Of a DNA stretch of 64,000 nucleotides, positions 1 to 11,425 are shown piece by piece. How positions within the stretch are numbered: the stretch's first letter is position 1; each line of letters opens with the position of its first letter. Source of the stretch: Phlebiopsis flavidoalba. Its lineage: Eukaryota; Basidiomycota; Agaricomycetes; Polyporales; Phanerochaetaceae. Below the pieces are notes generated by a model. That model was not told the origin of the DNA. It made no database searches and was given only the letters and a program-made list of their open reading frames with translations. The position numbers and the translations under genes are program-made. The stretch is from contig JAOCPU010000020.1 in the NCBI GenBank assembly GCA_035772785.1, forward strand, positions 372,001 to 436,000, given 5' to 3'.

Positions 1-3000
1 CTGCACGCTATAATGGAATAACGAGAGGAGTGTGCGTGGCAGTCTACCCTACCAACTGTACAGCAAGACAGAATCCTGGCTACTGACATCGAGAACGTGT
101 CCAAGATCATCATCTGACGATGCCGGGGAAAATGTCTCATTAGACATTTATGAGGTGAGGGAAACGGGCTTGAGTGGCGTCAGGGAAGACGATGGCTTTC
201 CTGAGTATTTATGCAGACGTACCAGTGTCCCGCTCTAGAGTTCACAGGAATCTCGCTGTCTACCCGGTCGCGTGAAACGCGGATTATCCCGAAGACTGAC
301 CATAATGATTCTGCTGGTTCAACTCGCATAATCATTGAGATGGTGTCTCTTGAAGCGCTGAAATTAATTAGCCCCATTTACCACTGATTTGCGAGCGAAC
401 TTCCGTGCGACGCGAGACGAACTGGTTTCTTCAGCGGATCGTCGCTCTCCGGCATCAATTCAGAGACTTTGAGCATATTCGAGTGCCGTTCCCGCGTATA
501 TTGCACAAAGATTTCGACCTTTCATCGTGTGAGAAAAGGTTGAAGCAGGTCAGAGCAGCACGGGTACTAGAATTTGGTGGTGGTAAAAGTTGGGATCAAA
601 AGAGGTCAAGCTTTACGTGAAGTTGAAGTCACAAAACAATGCTTTTGGCGCGACTAGCGGGCCGGCGGGAACGCGTGTCTTGTCCGGATAGGGTTGTTGA
701 ATACTGCCCTTGCTAGGCCGTGAAAAACATTTGCGGTGGAAGCATTTCTTGAGGAGCTGACGGCGGATAGAGACCGAATGTGGGCGGCGGATAAAGCAGG
801 TAAATGGCGGAACGGCGCACTTGGCATGGTGGCGTTGATGCGTACTCTCATATCTCCGCCATCATACCGTCGGCGACAATCCAAGCCTGCCAATCACCTT
901 ACTGCGGACATGCCTGGTATGGATGTTGCAATTGGGCGACGGAATTAGGGATCAGCCAGATTACATACGTGGATCATTAGACGGTTCTTGTGGAAAGGAA
1001 CTATGCTGTGCGGTAGAAGCTCTGAGCTATGGCATGTATTGCTGCGCTCTGGCTACACTACTGGAAGCTTTCGGCAGGCTTCGGACAGTCGCGTCATATG
1101 CCAGGGAACCATACTGGTAGTCACGTGTGTATTCATGAACCAGTTCTTGATTACCTGGAAGTTATAGGGGAGGACGCGGGAAGCCAGTATTGTACGAAGA
1201 GGTTCGCAACCAAAAATCTAAGACTCGAATCAACAGTCTAATACGAGTCCACCTTGCGGAGGGGTACATAACTGCGACTCCTTCCTTGCACAGGCAACCA
1301 AAGCCCACTGTATAGCAGGTCGTATGAACATCTGAACGACAAATCAGCAGTCTCTTCGCACATAAAGACAAGAGTAGAGCTTGCATGTGATAGGTGGGAC
1401 CATGATGAGGGCACGGCAGTCGGTAATCTCGCACATTCGCAACAACGGCACCTCGGTAGAGATGAGCCCATAAAAGCCCATCTATCTCGCCCACAGAGCT
1501 CCTAGAGCTTTATTGTGCGATGGATGTTTGCCAGTGTCTCTATATCTAACTGTTCACTAGCGAAACAAACCAATTTAATCAGAATGAGACGAATGTCAGA
1601 AGGCGATCGGATAGTTACTGGTCTTATTGGACGGACTGATGACTTCACCTCCAAGAGCCAACGATAGCGCTTGGGTTTGAAAGTCATGTCTTTCGGAGGG
1701 AGATTGTAACGTCCAATTTGCCCCTTGGTAAACTTGGTTGCTGATGATATATAGACCACTTTCGAGGTTGAGCTGACATCACTGTAAATAACGACGGGGA
1801 AACGAAATGAGGAGAGGCTTCTACACACACCCCCGCGCATGTTCAGGTCTTATATATGTCTTGAGTAACGAATGCAACATTTTTTCATTTATCGAGACGA
1901 GGGATACAACCGACCCGTTGGCTCCACATCGTCACCGAAGCAAAAGCGAGTAGGAGGGCCCGTACTATAGGGGGAATTCGTAGTCACCTGTGTGCAAATT
2001 CAGTCATGAAGAAATCACCCAATCGAACGCTACCCTTGTTGAGAATAGGTGTGGGGTTAAATGGTTGCAATGCTAGTCCAGGTTCCCGCCTAACTTTGAT
2101 GTTTTGTGTTGCACCTACGCGATGTACACCTCGTGTGGACCTTGTTAGTATCGTATAATATCAGTAACGTCATCACTGACAATACTATGAGGGACTAAAT
2201 AATGTACTATCTGGCACAACATCAGAGCTGTTAGCGGTTTAGCCTTTACACCAGAAGAGCGCGAAGTTTAACCACGACTTACATCTTTACGTATTCAGCA
2301 TGATGGCGGTGTTTCTAGTTTTCAGGGGGTCCCCTGTAAAGCTCATAAGACCGATTCATGGTGAAGTCAACGGCCTGCTTTCAACAAATCAGTGGCGAGA
2401 ACTCTGGGAAGTTCGTACGTATGACTCGGACCAAGGGAAGCTGCAGCTACCTGTGAACGTTAGATATGACGTCACACGTAAAATGGCCGGGCAGGATGTA
2501 TGCCTAAGCGCCTGAATCGGACTTGCCGATTCCCTCTCGTCGCGACTGGCGCATGGTGAGAGCGCGGAAGAAGACATCATCCCAAGCTCGTGTGCGTTTG
2601 ACCATGGCACTATGTACATTGAACCAAGGGGATGGTTTGGTTTCGTATTTCCAACTTGTCGCATTGCTGATCTCAAACAATATCAGCTAAATCGAATTTC
2701 CCGCAGTGGCGGCAAGTCTTTTTCGCGAGTGTGATTTGCACCAACAGAGCAAACCTTGAATCTCAAGTCGAGTGTCCGAAGCTTTGCTTATCGTTAGGTC
2801 CGTTGGGGCCATATGTTCGCCGAAGCGCGTCAGGATATCGCTGCATTGCACCATTAAGCTCTCCGACTACCTGGCACTACAACTGTGAGCAGTACTGTTC
2901 GTGCTTTTTTGAGACTTACATGCAATGGTTCTTGGAGTCTTCGCGACGTCGTGGAGATAAATGATGTCGATGAGGGCATCCTAAATTATATTAATCTTCG

Positions 3001-3801
3001 TACCTGTACTGTGTCAGTATTGCACGAGGCCGTTTGACTGGGTAAGAGGCCGGGTCGGCAGCCGCTATGATCATTGCGGTGAGGAGTTCCGAAAGATTGC
3101 AACGGAGAGAAGATTTTTTGTTTGCAAGCAAGCTTACCTCAGGAATGACACTTCACATAATTGAACTCACCCAATTTCAGCTCACGGCTGCGCACAAGGG
3201 CCAACGACGCAATGCGGTGCGGCCCATAGGAAAACTGGATCGACGACAACTGTCCCAGTCGCCCGAGCGTGTGTATCTGAGCCCTCGTCGACGCGGCAGG
3301 CATCACGGGCACCTCTCGGCTGTCAGCGGGTCCTGAACCTTGTGTTGTGCAACCGTCGGTCCGTTCAAAAATCTAGCCCGGATAAACTGCCCCGTGTAGT
3401 CCATGGACTTCATACCGTCGGTCAGATGGGCTGTACGTGTCGCAATAAAATTTATAGCGATACAGACCAGCCATGGACATAGGCGTTGGGGCAGGCTCAG
3501 GCTGTCGCTCACTCATAATTGTATACTCCGCTACAGCCAAGTTGGACTGCCGTGACCGAGCACCTCAAAAAAAAGGTGACATGACTCCGGACTCGACCTA
3601 AACAAGAGACCAGCCGGTGCGTCCTCAGGCGGGGCCGGTAATATTGCGCACAGAACTAGCGGTACTGCCTCTCTATAATCACTGCCCTCTCGATGTTCTG
3701 CAGCGTTTCCTTCCGTCTCTTTCTATTCCCCAGTCAAAACCACGCATTTGCCAGCAAAACTCACGGGTTCCGCTCCTCTACCGCCAAAGTACCCAGTCCA
3801 C
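1..3801. other. No gene recognised
   Basis: Both strands were read through this stretch. Open frames are short, overlap in all six frames and give no recognisable motif, signal peptide or believable exon chain. There is no clear TATA box with a following start codon. It is probably intergenic or old mobile-element sequence decayed beyond recognition. Confidence 0.5.
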
Positions 3802-5470
3802 TATGGCATTCCGCGACAAGACGGCAGCAGCGAGGGACGATGTTATGAGGTTTCCTCCGCGCCGCGTTTTGGCCGCGGATCGCAGAGTGCATAGGCCGCC
3901 GCACGGACAACACGGGGCACACGAACCCAATCACGCTGGCTATTGCCGTCGAGAACAGCGACTAGCCGTGTATAACACCCCTGGTACGTTAAGCTCGCCG
4001 TCGATCCGAGCCGCTAGTCGACATAGGTAGGGCGGTGGGGGACGATCCTCTTGGCCTTACAAGTACCCGACGACCAGCAGGGAAACCCCTGGCGTACAAC
4101 GTGCGTCTGCTGAGGGGAGAGTCCCGGTTCCTCATACATGACCTAAAAACTCGACGGAGCGTCTCGCGATATCACCCAGGCCTTCATCCGAACACAAACT
4201 CCGGCGTGTACGTGCAGGAAGTGTGCCTCTGGATGGTTGTCGCCGAGAATGCGGTTTCGCCTTCGCGGTAAGCTATCAGCCTGCATGCCTGAGGAAGGGT
4301 CGCTGACTAGTAGCAGAGACCGCGGCACGATGTGTACATGGCCATGCTACCCAAGCTGGACCGCTTCGTAGGAAGGGTCAGCCACTGGACAACGCCATAC
4401 TCCTCGATGACAACGCCATTCTCCATGTTTATCCCCCTCGCGATCCTCCAGAACGGCGTGGTACAAGCCCCTTCTACGTCGGCTACCGATCCGCTTTCCA
4501 TGTCATTCGATGCTTCCTCGCCGGTGCGGACGCCATCCCAACCGTCCAACGTCTAGGGCGTCAGGAACTCGCTATGGGCGCTCGAAGCGGGGCGAGTACG
4601 ACGGGACGGCTGCTCGAGTATTTCTTGGAGAGAGGCGGAAGTATCAAGTACGCCTTGGATATGGTCGTCCACCTCGCCGCATGCCTCAGTCGGACACCCT
4701 TGGGAGACGGCTCATTCGACCAGAGGTGGGAAGACGGCCCTTCCTCGATGCCCGACACACCCCGCCAGCCCTCCCTCCGTCTTCACCTCGCCTCTCCTAC
4801 GCTCGCCTCAACCTACGGTTTTCCCCGTTTGCTAAGTCCTACCGACTCTGAGATTAAGAAGCGGAGGCGGTCCAGCTCAATCAGGGATCTGCTCAGTGGA
4901 ATCGGGGAAGAAGGACAGGCGAAGCGGGTTGCTTGAGGTGCAACCCCTGGACTTCGAGGCTCTGCAGCTCCGTAAGTTTAAGGACGAGTGGCTTGCGAGC
5001 GGGGATCCCGGTTGCGCATTGGACGACCAGTTCGTCTTGGGGTGAGGTACCTAGTTGGTCTGCACTCCGCGCCTCGAGAGGGATATTGATGGCCATGGAC
5101 CATGCGATCAAGAGAGAGCAATGTCGGCTGAGACGAATGTAAGGACATGTTGTGCTTCTTCAGTGGATTTTCACGTTTGGAACGGACCTTGTATTCTATC
5201 ACCAGTACTATCTGAGGCAGTTGTGTGTCAGTTTTTGGATTGGAATGTACATACTACATCGAAGGGGCTCAAGACCCGATCGCAGATTCTTATGCGCTCT
5301 GTTGGACATGCTACAAGTTTATGAGTACTGCTTTGCATGCCTACTTCCCTGAACAGTCCTTCCTGGAGGAATTCAATGCTTCTGGAGGCCAAACCATGGT
5401 CTCGCATACCCCCTGGAGTCCGTTATCTAATCTACTGGCTTTAGATGACGCCAATCTTATCAACCTGTAG
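3802..5470 (+). CDS. Unrecognised protein, several exons or frameshifted pieces
   Basis: Several adjoining open frames on the plus strand read like real protein but sit in different frames, so this is either a multi-exon gene or one broken by indels. The first piece begins with ATG at 3802. A middle piece (about 4332-4936) has a hydrophobic stretch with FSMFIPLAILQNG and then a basic Ser-rich tail containing EIKKRRRSSSIRDLL, which looks like a nuclear localisation or phosphorylation region. A charged piece around 4940-5045 contains FEALQLRKFKDEWLASG. The last piece reads SYALCWTCYKFMSTALHAYF and ends at the TAG at 5468-5470. I do not recognise a family. The strand is supported by protein-like composition only. 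Confidence 0.35.
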
Positions 5471-5715
5471 AAAACTTTCCTCGTCGTGCAATTTCTTGAC
5501 TCTGTGCTCCGACTGTGCTCATCATCACTGTTGCTTTCCATTCTTGCTCGGTCACGAACGTCCTATAGTCTCAGATTATCTCACTGGAACATGCTGCTGG
5601 CTCACAAGTGTTTGATTCGGGAGCTCACAAGGATATACTTATTACACACGCAACTTCGGGGTTGGCAGACACGGATTATGGATACTGCAATCTCAACAAT
5701 GAATAAGTGGTAATT

Positions 5716-6678
5716 CTACAGCGACGGTAGCTTGTGCGGCCAGAATGCATCTCTACCCTTGTTTTCCTCCCACCACGGCTGGTCCATGATGCGCGAGGAG
5801 AACTCTCGCTCGCGGCTCCGCCTTCATCAACGCCCTGATAGCGGCCCAAATGCGCTTCCGCTTTCTCCTTGTCCAAGTGTGCGCATCCAAAGGCGGAATG
5901 ATGCGCGATCTTTGCCTCTCCAGTGAGCAGCCGCCTATCATGCGCACTGTCTCCAGCGAGGTACACCCATCCTCCGTCCGCCGAGGTGCGCGCGAGCACG
6001 TTTAACGTGACCCCGGCAGGTGCCCATCGCCCGCATCGACGATGTCCAAGCTGCCGTCGCCCCAGAAGTCGAGCGCATGCTCGAACGGGCCCAGCGGCGG
6101 CCACTCTGCCGGGTCAAGGTACTGCGTGCGGTCTTCTGGCAGGAGGTCGGCAGGGATGCTCGCGTCGAGATTCTTTGGGTACCCGTTCTCGACCACTGCG
6201 CGCGCGTACCCGCGCCGACGAGGAAGGTCGCGTTCACGTATGGACGCGGTGTCGCCGATGTGGTCGAAGTGCGCGTGCGAGATGCAGACGTGCGTGACAT
6301 CCGTGGGCTGGAGTCCACCTTTGGCAAGCCCTTCTGCCACGTCCTGGTCCACGGTGACCTTGAATTGCATCTTGGCCAACCGCTCGGCTATGGTGGGCGT
6401 GATGTTTTTTGCCAGTCTTTGCGGATACCGAGGTCGAAGAGGAAGGTCTCATTCATTCCTGGCCGTCGAAGGAGGAAAGACAGAGCGGGAAGCTCTATCC
6501 TATCTCCTGGCTGGGCGGTGTCCAGGATCCATTGAAGAGGAAGGTCGACCGTCCCGGCCTCGACGACTGATACTTCACAATACGCCTGGTTCGGGTACGG
6601 GGACGGCAATGACGCGCTAACTATGCATTGGATCAGATTACGCCCGAAGTCAAGGCTGGCCGACGACGTACCAGCCAT
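5716..6678 (-). CDS. Metallo-beta-lactamase-fold hydrolase (lactonase-like), copy 1
   Basis: Fungal member of the metallo-beta-lactamase superfamily, resembling N-acyl homoserine lactonase-like (AhlD-type) proteins; the substrate is unknown. The start is ATG at 6678, about 60 bp below a TATA box. The first ~90 residues lead to FLFDLGIRKDWQ. The zinc signature HAHFDH lies at 6260-6277, followed by GDT; later come DAGDGHLPG (about 6010-6045) and GDSAHD (about 5945-5965), the expected downstream metal-binding Asp/His region. The C-terminus reads QPWWEENK and FWPHKLPSL before the stop at 5716-5718, giving about 310-320 residues, normal for the family. At least three one-base frameshifts interrupt it, for example in the run of A after KDWQ near 6410 and after HFDHIGDTA. 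Related copies lie at 13843-14780 and 26240-27150. Family assignment is firm; whether the gene is functional cannot be told. Confidence 0.85.
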
Positions 6679-6737
6679 AGCAAGGAATGCGCGTAAAAGT
6701 GGGCAATGGCGGATATGAGACCACGAGGGCCGGCTAG

Positions 6738-6743
6738 TTTATA
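6738..6743 (-). promoter_or_regulatory. TATA box of MBL copy 1
   Basis: TATAAA on the minus strand, about 60 bp upstream of the ATG at 6678. No other good start codon lies between them, which supports the chosen start. Confidence 0.6.
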
Positions 6744-7099
6744 GATGGGCAATTGGAAGCTGTATTTGTCAGCCCCTTCGGTGATAGACTTGTTTGACAA
6801 AGCTTGCTGTGTGCTAGAATTGTATAGCGAGCCGACGTCTGGAAACCTTCGGCGAGAGCATATTATCATCTCTTGGTGTCCTTGGAGTACTTTAATATCA
6901 CGTACGTAGTTTATGCATACCCCTAAGGCGATGACAAGCAACTGAGTACGTACCGCACATTGCAGTGGGTTTGCAAGAGCAATGAAATGTGAGCATCTCA
7001 AATCACTACAGCATGCTCTCTTTACGCACATGGAAACCGACGGACACCTTATATTGGATGAGAAGGAGCTATAACATACAGTAAATACGCAATAGCAAC

Positions 7100-7860
7100 G
7101 AAAAAGGTGTGTGTTGGTTTCGCTTTGAGTCGAGCAGGCTCACAGGGCTGACCGACACAAAAAGCTACTTGTCCTCGAGACCGCGAAGAGGTCCACACCC
7201 AGAACGATTGCGCCGGCGACCGCGGCAGACAACCGCCCTCCTCGAGGAAAAAGAGAGAATAGAGAGCGCACCTCGGCCTGGACTTTAGCCTACTAACCTC
7301 CCTCCGTGGGTCGCTCCAAGGTCCGAGGTTTGAGCGACGAGGTTGTGGATGGCGAGTTGGACCGTCTTCGCATCGTCTAATCTTCGCCGTAGCGCGTCGC
7401 CAAGACCAAGCCCACACAACCGAATGATTATCTACAATCCCAATCCCGGAGGGACCAGTAGCCACAGTGGGCGCGACGAGGATGGACGACACCAGTCATA
7501 AAACTTGGAGTGCATCGTCGCCGTGCAATATGCCTGGACAACTCCGCTGCCGTCCATTCGACTCCCGAATGAAGGGGGTGAGCAACATGATTGGCAAGCA
7601 ACATCCCACATCTAAAGGGCCCCGCAAACAGAGTTGCAGGTGAACTGGGCATTCCCGGTTTACGCACGTCACTGCTGTAACCACCGGTCTGCCGAGAACT
7701 AGTATGTAGGAAAAAATCCACAGCAAGAGGAGAGTCCATGAGAGACGAGAAGGGATGAGACGAGACAAGGAGCGAGCCTGAGCTGCAGCTGTGGATGCCG
7801 CACGGGCATGGGGTATAAGTGGGGGGAAGATGACGAGAGGCGGATAGGCCATCCTACGTA
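7100..7860 (-). repeat. Repeat copy A (5' part missing)
   Basis: Read on the minus strand, this matches 11560-12330 (copy C): the CTTGTCATCTTCCCCCCAC block, the TCCTACATACTAGTTCTCGGCA block, the GGATTGTAGATAATCATTCGG block and the end AGCGAAACCAACACACACC. The 5' promoter part found in copies B and C is absent, and it abuts copy B at about 7860. Many small indels and substitutions separate the copies, so they are not recent. It could be a solo-LTR-like piece or an arm of a foldback element. Confidence 0.75.
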
Positions 7861-8517
7861 ACCTCCCTCTCGTGGGTCGCTCCAAGGTCCGAGGTTGAGC
7901 GACGACGGTGTGGATGGCGAGTTGGACCGTCTTCGCATCGTCTAATCTTCACCGTAGCGCGTCGCCAAGACCAAGCCCACACAACCGAATGATTATCTAT
8001 AATCCCAATCCCAGAAGGAACTGGTAGCCACGGTGGGCGCGAGAACGGTAAGCGGACACCCGTCCACAGACCAGGTTTGCCTCCTCGTCGTGCAATGTGC
8101 CCGACAGACTTTGGCGCGCCCGCCCCCCGCCCTCGAATGAAAGGAGTAAAACATAGTGACAGTCAACATCGCCAGTCTTAGGGCCCCGCAGCGAGGGCCT
8201 GCGAGTAAATAGACAACGATGGGCCGGCAAGTCACTACGGGGCGACACCGTGCCGAGAACTAGTATGTAGGAAAATTACACAGCCAGAGGGAGTCTATCA
8301 GAGGCGAGACGAGAAGAGAAGAGAACAGCAGTGGTCCTGAGCCTGTAGGAGGCAGGTCGTGCGGGGCATGGGGTGGGGGAAGATGACAAGAGGTGGAACG
8401 CAGGGCGTCCCAGGTATTTATACACCGGTTTGTTTATCACTTGACCAGCCGCGCGTTGTTTGTCCCCAACTGGTTTGTTGAAACACGAATAAACAGGAAT
8501 AAACGCGTCGACGCGTA
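7861..8517 (-). repeat. Repeat copy B (3' part missing)
   Basis: On the minus strand this starts at the palindrome ACGCGTCGACGCGT (8503-8516) and runs through a TATA box and the same blocks as copy C, then breaks off after GAGAGGGAGGT at about 7861, where copy A begins. Copies A and B are head-to-tail. Together they form the left arm of an inverted pair with copy C. Confidence 0.75.
8415..8422 (-). promoter_or_regulatory. TATA box inside repeat copy B
   Basis: TATAAATA on the minus strand, followed by TACCTGGGACGCCCTGCG. The same arrangement occurs in copy C at 11528, so the element carries its own RNA polymerase II-type promoter reading outward from the enclosed segment. Confidence 0.5.
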
Positions 8518-9098
8518 GGCGCTCAGAGGACATCATAGTCACACGTCGCCATGTCACCCGTTATCGTCACAGTCACTATCATCCGTCACGGGAGGCTGCC
8601 GTCGGGCTGCAGGCGCGGTATTCCCTCAAGCTGTATTAAGATGACGCACCAACGTAGATTCTCCACGGACTATTATGCAACTCGTCGGTCAATAACATAC
8701 CGCTGCCGTCAATTGTGAAGTACTTAAGTTGTTTGCAAGCCTAGGCTGTTACACGAATGGTTTGTGATGATTCGGATGTGATCAAATGAAAATGAAAAAG
8801 GGCGGATGTTGATGATGATACAGTGGCCAGGGGACATATACAAAACTACAGTCGTGGACAGGTAGGATATGATATGGGATCGATAGGAGAGAAACGGAAC
8901 GTAGACGCCAATGAGGGGTGGATAGTGAATATGATGAGTAAGGAACGTCGTGTTGAACGAATGTCTTGCAGTTGATGCGAAGGAATAGGTCGTTCTGGCA
9001 GCCAGATAATGGGTACTAATGGAATCAACGCAGGTCAATCAAAAATTTCCCCAGTGTAGATCAGCGTACAGGGCGTACCTTGGGCGTGGTGCTCATGA
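8518..9098. other. No gene recognised between repeat arm and next gene
   Basis: AT-richer sequence with only short overlapping open frames of low-complexity Ser/Thr/Tyr composition. Nothing recognisable. Confidence 0.4.
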
Positions 9099-9757
9099 CT
9101 AAAGGTTGTAGTTCTTGATGAAGCCGTCGAATTGCTTCTTGAACAAGTCACCGAATCGCACGAAGTCGCGTCTGGCGTTGACTTTGCACATCTCGCAGGC
9201 GAGTCCGAGTCCACCTTCAAAAAGCTTGTCAAATTTGTCCTTCATGAACCGATCGAAAGCTCGGTGGCGTGGCTCCGTGGTGATGCGTACGAAGTCCGTG
9301 TGAACCCCATGTGGACGGAAGGATACCATTCCGTAACGTCCTGAGGGGGGCCATCAGATGTTTCAAGCCACGACCGCTTCCGGGGACATTTCACGCAGGC
9401 AGCGTGGCAGAAGTCGTCGACCTGTTCCTTCGATATCCAAGGGTATGCGGCCGGGCTCCACAGTTTCACCATCCTCTTGAAACTTGACAAGAAGTACCCT
9501 GGGGGGCGATTCTGAAACAAGTTGCGTGCTTTCAAAACATGCTTGAAACACGGCGTTCCGGGTCCCGGTTTCTTGTCCTTGAAGAGATCGTGCAAAGCGC
9601 GATTTCGAAAGGTCTTCCTCAAGGCAAAGCATAGTGGAAGCATGAATGAGCGTCGTACTAGTAAGTCCGCAGTTGAGAACGTCCCCGAGAAGAAGAAGGG
9701 GCGAAGAGTAAGCTTGTCGATGGCGCTTGAAGAGAAGGGACCAGGGCTTGGTGGCAT
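9099..9757 (-). CDS. Unrecognised protein with CxxC pairs
   Basis: Two minus-strand frames join through a one-base shift near 9325 into a protein of about 215 residues. It starts at ATG 9757 (MPPSPGPFSS) and ends FDGFIKNYNL just before the stop at 9099. The sequence is rich in Lys, Phe and Arg and contains two Cys pairs, HAACVKC and LACEMC, that could bind zinc. It also contains ALHDLFKDKKPGPG and DKFDKLFEGGLGL. An overlapping frame starting at 9803 is less protein-like. The gene lies between the inverted repeat arms at 7100-8517 and 11426-12330, so it may be cargo of a mobile element. No family recognised. Confidence 0.4.
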
Positions 9758-9851
9758 GTCCTCCGAGACGCCCGAGGATGGCGAATACTGTCGCTACTTG
9801 CATGATACCGCGAGGCGAAGAGTAGATTCGCGTGCTTGAGCCATTTTTGAT

Positions 9852-10352
9852 CTATTCCTGGCACGAATCGAAGGACAGAGCGAGTAATGCGCTATGCACT
9901 TGCATGTGCTCCAGCCGCGGATGTGTCCAGCACGGTGGAATGTTGCCTCGGACCGTGAAGGTTGGCGGCATCGTGATAGCGACCACCACATCGCATTCTC
10001 CGTTCATTCCGACAGTTGATGTGTCGTCATGATCTTGTCCAGAGTACGGCCTGGCGCGGCAGAACAAGAAGCAAGAATCGACAGCGGAGCCAGAGACAAC
10101 ACACGTTGGGCAGGTCACCCCGAAGCTGGCGTTGATCGACGTTATGATCAGAATAAAACGCTTCTTCGTGCACCACCGGGCCAACGACTTCGCTGTCGAA
10201 TGGAGCTGAGCGCTGAACAGCCTGCCCGGCCAAGCTGAGTCGTTGGATGGCTTTGTGCAACCCATCATGTACTGAGAGATTTCTGGGTCCTCAGCTTGCT
10301 GCGAAAATGAGATCCGTCGAGAAGGAGCCAGAGTGGGTCGAGGTTGAAGCAC
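9852..10352 (-). CDS. Unrecognised open frame, possibly the upstream part of the 9099-9757 gene
   Basis: Open frame of 166 codons from ATG 10352. It contains two CxxC-like sites (TCPTC, and NIPPCWTHPRL near the end) and the segment NGECDVVVAITMPPTFTVRG, which reads like ordinary globular protein. It runs in the same direction as the next gene and ends about 95 bp before it, so the two may be exons of one gene interrupted by an intron or indel. An opposing plus-strand frame covers part of it and is judged less likely. Confidence 0.3.
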   Translation of the reverse strand: MLQPRPTLAPSRRISFSQQAEDPEISQYMMGCTKPSNDSAWPGRLFSAQLHSTAKSLARWCTKKRFILIITSINASFGVTCPTCVVSGSAVDSCFLFCRARPYSGQDHDDTSTVGMNGECDVVVAITMPPTFTVRGNIPPCWTHPRLEHMQVHSALLALSFDSCQE

Positions 10353-10379
10353 TGGGCTCGAATACTAGAGAGCCGATTT

Positions 10380-11300
10380 ACGAGTAGAAAGTCGCAGAGG
10401 TGGCTGGGACGCATCACACTTCCAGGTGATCTTGAGCTGGCGCGCTTGCACCGTGAGGGAAGTCGGATCGGCCCCTCTACAGTGGCTTGATGAGCGGCCG
10501 CGAAGAGCCAGACGGTAGTAGTGAAGCGTCGGGTCCAATCAGCGTATCGGACGTAGGCGGGATAGAAGTGTTTGCATTTGACCGGAGGTCTTGATTGTCC
10601 TTCGCTAGTAGGGCAGGTTCAAGAGGAGAATGATGGCCCAAGCTTCGAACCGGCCGTTCAAGTCAGTCGAGGTTGTCTTTTCCAAAAGTCGTCAGGTTGA
10701 ACGTAGTATCGGAGTTGTCGCTACCGTCGCTGCCAGCTTTTATAGCAGCTTGCTCGAGAGAACGCTGTCTTGGGTACGTATCTATTCCCGGATAGATCAT
10801 TGGGGAGACCTTGCGCTTCATAGACCCTGTAGGTGTCGTTTCGTGTGCACCTTTGGCCGGCCGCGTCACGCCTTGCTTGTGGGCGGTAGGGCGACATGCG
10901 AGTCAGGTGCGTCCCTTCTGGCGTTCCCTCTCCACGTCGCGGTAATGGACCTCGTCTGAAGACCTCGAGAGGTTGCTGCTCTGTGATACGTGCCAGTAAG
11001 GCTGGCCGTATGGTACATGTTGAGAGACCCCTTCGAAGTCGTCGTTGGCTGAGTTGTAACCTGCTCAGCCGTTTTAACTGGAAGTGCAGTGTGTGGTTAT
11101 ACGTACCCATGTTGTAAGCTGAAGGTCGAATTAGGAGAGCGGGTGAGTCGTGACGGCTAGTGTAAAGGAGAGTATAGTCTGTGCAGAAGTGAGAGTCAGG
11201 TTGAGATCGCTGGCTGGCATCGACAACCCACGTCAGCGCTTAACCCGTGACAAGTCAGCCACTTGCAACAGTCGCGCGCAATTGTAATGCGTACACATGT
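10380..11300. other. No confident gene
   Basis: A plus-strand frame of 109 codons (10630-10959) and a minus-strand frame of 129 codons (10721-11110) overlap. Neither shows a motif, a signal peptide or a promoter. Arg-rich composition in both suggests chance frames in GC-rich DNA. Confidence 0.35.
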
Positions 11301-11306
11301 AAAACA

Positions 11307-11363
11307 CTTTGAAAGTCCTGAGGAATTTCGCTACTGCGCGACATTCCTCAGGGCTTTCAAAAG
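11307..11363. repeat. Hairpin-forming inverted repeat
   Basis: The arms CTTTGAAAGTCCTGAGGAAT (11307-11326) and ATTCCTCAGGGCTTTCAAAAG (11343-11362) are inverted copies with one mismatch, around a loop of about 16 bp. It lies just outside the start of repeat copy C. Confidence 0.7.
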
Positions 11364-11425
11364 CCTGCTGGCAGACCACCCAGCGCTGCCGCAGGGCAGC
11401 AAGTCACGATGCGTGACAGGTCACA

